Positions 5,518 through 9,845 of a stretch of DNA of 9,845 nucleotides are shown here, piece by piece; position 1 is the first letter of the stretch; every line of letters begins with the position of its first letter. The stretch covers positions 1 to 9,845 of the forward strand of contig DAOUWX010000050.1 of the NCBI GenBank assembly GCA_030666935.1, written 5' to 3'. The notes under the pieces were generated by a model. It saw nothing but the letters and a program-made list of their open reading frames with translations. It was not told the origin of the DNA and ran no database searches. This stretch comes from Atribacterota bacterium. Lineage in GTDB: Bacteria > Atribacterota > Phoenicimicrobiia > Phoenicimicrobiales > Phoenicimicrobiaceae. A program made the translations under genes and the position numbers.

Positions 5518-7221
5518 TCAATGCTTGGGGGGGTAGTTTTTTTCTACCACAATCTCCTTCTGTCTTCCTTTTTTCTTTAAATCCTTCTCCACGTATATTG
5601 CTTTCCTGCTAAAAGGATCTCTCTCGGTATAATACATCAGAGTAGAATAGGTTGAAGGAGTGGGGGTAAATATCTGGACCTGTTCGGGATTGAGTTTTAG
5701 CTCTTTAGAAGTGTATTCCTTTAATCTATACATATCTCCTTCCCTGCATCCCGGATGAGCGGCAATTAAATAATAGGTTAAAAACTGTTTCTTCTTCTGT
5801 TCTTTATTTATCTGTAAAAATTTATCCCTAAATCCTTTTAAATATCCCTGATCGGGTTTCCCCATCTTTTCCAATACATTATTTTCCGTATGTTCAGGGG
5901 CAATTTTAAGCTGGCCGGAAATATGATGCTTGATTAATTCGCGTAAATATTTTTCTCCATATTTTTGGTCACCCAGTAACATATCATAGCGTATCCCTGA
6001 AGCAACGAAAACTTTTTTTACCCCTTTAATCTGCCTTATCTTATTTAAAATTTCCATCTGCTTTTTATGATTTATCTTTAGACTCGGGCAAAACTGCGGA
6101 TACAGGCATCTCTTATCGGGACAGCTTCCTGACTTTAATTTTTTCTGGCATTCTATTCCGTACATATTGGCTGTAGGCCCGCCCAGATCTAATATGTACC
6201 CTTTAAAATCCTTCAATTTGGTCAATAATTTTGCTTCTCTTAAAATCGACTTTTCGCTCCTTCCCTGAATAACCTTACCCTGATGAACGGTTATAGAACA
6301 AAAATTGCACTCCCCGTAACATCCGCGGTGAGTAGTAATGGAAAATTTTATGGTCTTTAGGGCTTCTACTTCTCCTTCTTTTCTATAATAGGGGTGGACT
6401 TCCCTTTCATAGGGTAAGTCATGAACCTTATCCAATTCCTTTTGGGTAAGAGGATAAGCCGGAGGATTTTGAATTAAATATCTGCTATCCTGCTGCTGAC
6501 ATAATCCTTTGGCAGTTAAAGGGTCATTGTTTACATAAAAAGTATGGAACATAGAGATAAATTTTTTCTCATCTTCTTTAACTTTCTGATAAGAAGGGAG
6601 CATTATATCTTCTTCTTTAGGGTGAGGAGAGATGTAGCATATCCCTCTGATGTCTTTCCAGTCCTTGCCGGTCTGTAAATTGCGGGCTAATTTCAAAACA
6701 GACTTTTCTCCCATACCGTAGATCAAAATGTCAGCCTTGGCATCAAAAAGTATCGCTCTTCTTATCTTGTCATCCCAGTAATCATAATGGGCTATTCTGC
6801 GCAGGCTCGCTTCTATTCCTCCCAGAACTATCGGTTTGGTATTTTTAAAATATTTTTTTATCAGATTAGAATAAACTATAGTCGCCCGGTCAGGCCTCCT
6901 GGTATTCTTACCGCCGGGAGTAAAATCATCTTTTCTTCTTTTCTTTTTAAGAGCAGTATAATTGGCCACCATCGAATCTACCGAACCGGCGGTGACCCCC
7001 CAGAAAAGAGCAGGCTCTCCCAATCTGCTAATGTCTATCTCGCTCTCTGTATCTGGCTGAGCGATAATTCCCACCTTATATCCTGCCGCCTGAAGCACCC
7101 TTCCTATAACTGCTGCTCCGATATAAGGACTGTCTATATAGGTATCCCCGGTTACAATAATTACATCCAGCCTATCCCAGGAAAATTTTTTCATCTCTGC
7201 TCCGGTAGTGGGTAAAAACAT
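5518..7221 (-). CDS. ygiQ: YgiQ-family (UPF0313) radical SAM protein
   Basis: A 567-residue protein. The N-terminal about 190 residues look like the family's cobalamin-binding-type fold (DVIIVTGDTYIDSPYIGAA at 19-37; IVLGGIEASLRRIAHYDYW at 131-149). The radical SAM core starts near 290 with RGCYGECNFCSITVHQGK; the three cluster cysteines are C301, C305 and C308 in a CxxxCxxC spacing. A second group of cysteines (C358, C367, C372, C378, in the SGSCPDKRCLYPQFCPS region) is also a family feature. The later motifs LKIAPEHTE and FTPTPSTYSTLMYYTERDP are intact. The reaction is not known for the family. It is shorter than E. coli YgiQ (over 700 residues) because the C-terminal extension is missing. 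The ATG is preceded by AAAGGAAA at 6-bp spacing and lies 19 bp after the tRNA-editing gene, so the two are probably co-transcribed. Confidence 0.93.
   Translation of the reverse strand: MFLPTTGAEMKKFSWDRLDVIIVTGDTYIDSPYIGAAVIGRVLQAAGYKVGIIAQPDTESEIDISRLGEPALFWGVTAGSVDSMVANYTALKKKRRKDDFTPGGKNTRRPDRATIVYSNLIKKYFKNTKPIVLGGIEASLRRIAHYDYWDDKIRRAILFDAKADILIYGMGEKSVLKLARNLQTGKDWKDIRGICYISPHPKEEDIMLPSYQKVKEDEKKFISMFHTFYVNNDPLTAKGLCQQQDSRYLIQNPPAYPLTQKELDKVHDLPYEREVHPYYRKEGEVEALKTIKFSITTHRGCYGECNFCSITVHQGKVIQGRSEKSILREAKLLTKLKDFKGYILDLGGPTANMYGIECQKKLKSGSCPDKRCLYPQFCPSLKINHKKQMEILNKIRQIKGVKKVFVASGIRYDMLLGDQKYGEKYLRELIKHHISGQLKIAPEHTENNVLEKMGKPDQGYLKGFRDKFLQINKEQKKKQFLTYYLIAAHPGCREGDMYRLKEYTSKELKLNPEQVQIFTPTPSTYSTLMYYTERDPFSRKAIYVEKDLKKKGRQKEIVVEKNYPPKH
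5545..5570 (-). repeat. Purine-rich motif, copy 3 (inside the ygiQ 3' end)
   Basis: taccacaatctccttctgtc followed by ttcctt on the plus strand; on the minus strand it codes for GRQKEIVV near the YgiQ C-terminus, ending about 8 codons before the stop. It is the only coding copy of the three, and so may be the source of the other two if they are related. Confidence 0.35.
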
Positions 7222-7240
7222 TTACGGTTTCCTTTATTAT

Positions 7241-7651
7241 CTAAAATTCCTTAAAGACTCTGGCTAAAGATTTACCAGGTGCTTTTAAATCCAAATCTAA
7301 AAAATAACCAAAGGGAGTTTGCCATGTCTTGTAGCTCGCATTTTCTAATCGCTCTTCAGCATTATCAAATATTAACTTTGTTATCTGCGGTTCAGCTTTA
7401 CTTAAAGATAGATGAGCAAAAGAATGCAATACAATATTGTTTGTATTATTCTTTTTAGCTGCCCATTTTAAATTTTTAATCAATTTAGTTTCAACCTTGT
7501 CAATTTTTTCTTCATCTTCTTTTTCAACTTGAATAAATCCTACCAAAACGTCTTCTATTTGCTTATCTTCTTCGTATTCTTCAACTGTTTCCAAAGTCTT
7601 CTTGCTCGTTTTATAAGCAAATTTATCTGCATAAATCATCAATAGTTTCAT
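7241..7651 (-). CDS. Stand-alone archaeal-type threonyl-tRNA synthetase editing domain
   Basis: The 136-residue product matches the N-terminal editing domain of archaeal ThrRS (tRNA-Thr_ED, the D-aminoacyl-tRNA deacylase-like fold) over its whole length. It starts MKLLMIYADKFAYK, where archaeal proteins have M-LLIHSDYIEYE. The middle has VLVGFIQVEKED (35-46) and NNIVLHSFAHLSLSKAEP (71-88), with the conserved 'AHLS' at 79-82. The end is TPFGYFLDLDLKAPGKSLA (112-130), matching 'APFGWYKAF.I..KGHPL'. In archaea this domain removes serine wrongly attached to tRNA-Thr, and it can act in trans in some Crenarchaeota. No synthetase domain is attached here. I start at ATG 7649-7651, which has AAAGGAT at good spacing and aligns with the archaeal N-terminus; the in-frame TTG at 7670-7672 would put the ribosome site inside the gene. 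It lies between the YgjP-like and YgiQ genes, 19 bp before the latter. Confidence 0.82.
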   Translation of the reverse strand: MKLLMIYADKFAYKTSKKTLETVEEYEEDKQIEDVLVGFIQVEKEDEEKIDKVETKLIKNLKWAAKKNNTNNIVLHSFAHLSLSKAEPQITKLIFDNAEERLENASYKTWQTPFGYFLDLDLKAPGKSLARVFKEF

Positions 7652-7739
7652 ATCTTTATCCTTTTTCTTCAAGATTTAAAGGTTATATTATGTAGAATCA
7701 CGGCGTTTTTGCACTTCTCTTCTCTTAACCATCCTCTTT

Positions 7740-8417
7740 TCATTGCAATCTCAATAAATAACCATTATTTTTCAGCCAATCTTTATGTTCTTTATATTCC
7801 GGATCTAAGCTCTCCACTTTACTCCAAAATGTTTTTGAATGATTTTTCACTTCAAGGTGCACCAGCTCATGAACAACCACAGAATCTACAATAGACAAAG
7901 GGGCCATAATTAATCTCCAGGTAAAACTTAGATTGCCTTGATGTGAGCAAGAACCCCATCTTTTTTGCGCATTGGTGATATTTATTTTATTATATGCGAA
8001 TCCTCTTTTTTGCGCATACCATTCAACTCTTTGTGGTATTTTTTCATAAGCTCTTTTCTTATACCAATAAATAAAAATATCTTTTGCGTGGGGTGAATAT
8101 TTTTTCGAAAGTAAAAATTCGTCTTTAAAAGCCAGTAGAATTTCTGGGTTATCCACTAATTTTAAATTGTAATAATTTCCCAGATAAAGGAATCTTTCTC
8201 CATTGACAAATTCTTTTTTATTAAATTTCAAATTCCTTAATTGGACTTCTGTTTGCGTTTTCTGTAATCGGTCTTTATATTTTAAAACAACTTTATTTAT
8301 ACTCTCTTCACTGGCATTAAATGGAGCTCTTACAATTAATGCGGCATCATTATCTATATACATAGCAATACTTTTTCTCTTTGAACGTATTATCTTTTCA
8401 ATTTTCAAATCTGTCAA
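7740..8417 (-). CDS. YgjP-like M48-family (DUF45/WLM-type) zinc metallopeptidase
   Basis: A 225-residue protein of normal family length. The N-terminal YgjP signature is IIRSKRKSIAMYIDNDAALIVRAP-like (9-32). The catalytic part has KRWGSCS (152-158), then VVHELVHLEVKNHSKTFW (181-198): HExxH with zinc ligands H183 and H187, the third ligand H193 and the family's HxxxFW ending. Proteins of this group are cytoplasmic, and their physiological substrate is unknown. The start is TTG at 8415-8417, overlapping the TGA of the preceding gene as TTGA, with AGGGGA about 7 bases upstream. The first 18 residues match the family, so a later ATG (residue 19) would cut conserved sequence. Transcription and translation are therefore probably coupled to the flavoenzyme gene. 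About 88 bp separate it from the tRNA-editing gene; no terminator is visible there. Confidence 0.9.
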   Translation of the reverse strand: MTDLKIEKIIRSKRKSIAMYIDNDAALIVRAPFNASEESINKVVLKYKDRLQKTQTEVQLRNLKFNKKEFVNGERFLYLGNYYNLKLVDNPEILLAFKDEFLLSKKYSPHAKDIFIYWYKKRAYEKIPQRVEWYAQKRGFAYNKINITNAQKRWGSCSHQGNLSFTWRLIMAPLSIVDSVVVHELVHLEVKNHSKTFWSKVESLDPEYKEHKDWLKNNGYLLRLQ

Positions 8418-9520
8418 AGAACCGTCCCCTGACGCATTCGATATTCTTCTGATAGATTTACTATAAGTTCTTTAACTGAAATAATTTTATCCGCACGATA
8501 AGCATTGCTTCCCGCAAAAGCAAATCCGTCGTCAAGTTTTCCCTGTTGGGCATTAGTCAAGGCAAGGGCAATACAGTAAGGTGCCTTTTTAAAATTACAA
8601 GTCTTTAAACATTGCCAGGGACATTTAAAAGGTTTTCTAATCCCGGATGAAACTTCTTCCAGAAATTTGTTCTTTACTGCCCTCCCCGGTAATCCAACCG
8701 GACTATCAATTATCATTAAATCATCTTTTTGGCATCTTAGATAACTCTCTTTAAATTTAATAGAAGCATCACACTCATAAGTGGTCACAAACCTGGTAGC
8801 CATCTGCACTCCCTGAGCTCCTAACTGAATATATTTGTAAATATCTGCACCGGTATATATACCGCCGGCGGCAATTATTGGAATGCTCTTATCAAATTCA
8901 TTTTCGTAAGATTTTATCACGGAAATCACTTCAGGTAATATTTTTTCTAAAGCAAAATCCGGGTTATTAATCTGCTCTTTTTTAAACCCCAGATGTCCAC
9001 CGGCCAAAGGACCTTCAACAACAACAGCATCAGGTACGTAATTATAATTTTTTTGCCAGTATTGAAATATAATTTTTGCAGCTCGTGAAGATGATACTAT
9101 GGGAACAATTTTAGTTTTAATTTTTTTTAATTTATCAGGCACCAGCACTTCAAGACCCCTTAAGGGTAAACCTGCTCCAAGAAATATTAAATCTGCCTTT
9201 TCCTCTACTACAATCTTGACCATATCATAAAAATCCGAAAGAGCAACCATTATATTTACCCCGATAATGCCCTTGGTCATCTTCTTTGCTTTTCTTATTA
9301 CATTACGTAAAGCTCTTTTGTTCGCCTCAGTAAAATTTTTAGCGGCGTCTGGCTCAAGCATACCTATCCCGGCAGTTCCGATAACTCCGATACCCCCTGC
9401 ATTTGCCACGGCAGACGCTAAACCTGATAAAGAGATTCCCACAGCCATTCCCCCTTGAATAATGGGAATTTTCGCCTCTAAGTTACCTATTTTTAATTTG
9501 GGAATTTTTTTGAAATTCAT
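8414..9520 (-). CDS. FabK / nitronate monooxygenase-family flavoenzyme with a C-terminal cysteine cluster
   Basis: A 368-residue TIM-barrel flavoprotein. FMN-site motifs are IPIIQGGMAVGIS (18-30), GVN (87-89), the catalytic-region GPLAGGHLG (170-178), PIIAAGGI (214-221) and GAQGVQMATRF (234-244). The segment SPVGLPGRAVKNKFLEEV (273-290) is the FabK-type tail. After it come four cysteines, C300-x3-C304-x3-C308-x7-C316 (CLKTCNFKKAPYC), followed by the ending with AFAGSNAYRADKI. This cysteine arrangement is known to me from clostridial members annotated as nitronate monooxygenase; it may bind a metal or iron-sulphur cluster. Whether it reduces enoyl-ACP, oxidises nitronates or acts on something else cannot be decided. 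The ATG has AAAGGAG at 8-bp spacing, 49 bp after the related upstream gene. It overlaps the next gene by four bases. Confidence 0.88.
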   Translation of the reverse strand: MNFKKIPKLKIGNLEAKIPIIQGGMAVGISLSGLASAVANAGGIGVIGTAGIGMLEPDAAKNFTEANKRALRNVIRKAKKMTKGIIGVNIMVALSDFYDMVKIVVEEKADLIFLGAGLPLRGLEVLVPDKLKKIKTKIVPIVSSSRAAKIIFQYWQKNYNYVPDAVVVEGPLAGGHLGFKKEQINNPDFALEKILPEVISVIKSYENEFDKSIPIIAAGGIYTGADIYKYIQLGAQGVQMATRFVTTYECDASIKFKESYLRCQKDDLMIIDSPVGLPGRAVKNKFLEEVSSGIRKPFKCPWQCLKTCNFKKAPYCIALALTNAQQGKLDDGFAFAGSNAYRADKIISVKELIVNLSEEYRMRQGTVL

Positions 9521-9569
9521 CTTTATAACTCCTTTGCAGATAATGATTTAATAAAATCAATATCGCAAT

Positions 9570-9845
9570 CTAAATTAATTTACTTCTTTCTACAATTATT
9601 TTCTTCGCTTCTAAAAATATTTCTTCGATTATTTCTTTACAGGTTTGTTCTTTTTTTACCAGGCCGGCTGACTGCCCGGCCATTATCGAACCATAATCCA
9701 TATCTCCTTCTCGAGCTGCTCGACAAAGCGAGCCTGCTCCTAGTTCTTCATATTCTTCTAAAGAAGCATTTCTTTTTTCCAGCTGTTGAAAATCCCTTGC
9801 CAACCTATTTTTTATTATCCTAACCGGGTGACCGGTTGCCCTTCC
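9570..9845 (-). CDS. FabK-like enoyl-ACP reductase II / nitronate monooxygenase, C-terminal fragment
   Basis: The frame enters from the right edge, so only the last 91 residues are seen and the start lies outside. The fragment opens with ATGHPVRIIKNRLARDF, then LEEYEELGAGSLCRAA and EGDMDYGSIMAGQSAGLVK, which are the C-terminal hallmarks of FabK-type flavoproteins (arginine/asparagine-rich helix, 'LG.G.L..A..EGD...GS.MAGQ.AGL'). FabK performs the last reduction in fatty acid elongation, but the family also contains nitronate monooxygenases and the missing N-terminus would be needed to choose. It lacks the cysteine cluster of the next gene, so the tandem pair has diverged. The internal TTG at 9801-9803 is not the start, because conserved sequence continues upstream of it. 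Confidence 0.82.
   Translation of the reverse strand, partial: GRATGHPVRIIKNRLARDFQQLEKRNASLEEYEELGAGSLCRAAREGDMDYGSIMAGQSAGLVKKEQTCKEIIEEIFLEAKKIIVERSKLI

Noticed and set aside
5527..5533. Run of seven G (plus strand) near the ygiQ stop as a phase-variation switch
   Set aside because: It affects only the last few residues (YPPKH), so slippage would have little effect; no other sign of contingency.
7670..7672. TTG start giving a longer tRNA-editing protein
   Set aside because: The extension (KKKDKD) is encoded by the ribosome site of the ATG at 7649-7651, and the archaeal family begins at that ATG.
1..9845. CRISPR array, tRNA or rRNA gene, insertion-sequence ends, riboswitch
   Set aside because: I saw no regularly spaced repeats, cloverleaf-like GC-rich segments, terminal inverted repeats with a transposase, or conserved leader motifs anywhere in the window.

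Overview
The window is AT-rich (clearly well below 40% GC by eye), and every convincing gene lies on the minus strand, so transcription runs from high to low coordinates. Two coupled TolC-type export genes with signal peptides point to a diderm (outer-membrane) bacterium. Combined with the low GC and the mix of clostridial-type FabK/nitronate-monooxygenase genes and an archaeal-type tRNA-editing domain, this suits a lineage such as Halanaerobiales or Atribacterota. That placement is inference; no rRNA or tRNA is present to settle it.

Layout in transcription order. Block 1 (9845 to 5518): the 3' end of a FabK-like flavoenzyme, a complete FabK/nitronate-monooxygenase paralogue, a YgjP/DUF45 zinc peptidase overlapping it by TTGA, a stand-alone archaeal-type threonyl-tRNA synthetase editing domain, and a YgiQ-family radical SAM protein. 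Gaps are 49, -4, 88 and 19 bp, consistent with one operon. Block 2 (5517 to 4890): a remnant of a tyrosine recombinase, a good promoter (TTGACA-17-TATTTT with an extended -10), a small ABM-fold monooxygenase, and a perfect 13-bp-stem terminator. Block 3 (4834 to 2558): a membrane-anchored flavodoxin-like protein, a CDP-alcohol phosphatidyltransferase whose N-terminus is cut off from any normal start codon, and an EamA transporter overlapping it by 17 bp. Block 4: about 460 bp without a gene, then two TolC-family genes joined by an ATGA overlap; the second runs off the left edge.

The blocks look like ordinary housekeeping and accessory functions (lipid and envelope, translation quality control, redox, export) rather than one dedicated new system. 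The most notable points are: (i) the free-standing archaeal-type ThrRS editing domain; (ii) the phosphatidyltransferase, whose conserved first helix lies upstream of the only ATG in frame, implying a one-base frameshift or a non-standard start; (iii) the TolC pair, in which one partner keeps a long segment for the beta strands and the other has almost none; (iv) the integrase scar in which the ABM promoter sits; and (v) a 20-26 base purine-rich motif (minus strand) present three times, each at or just after the 3' end of a gene.
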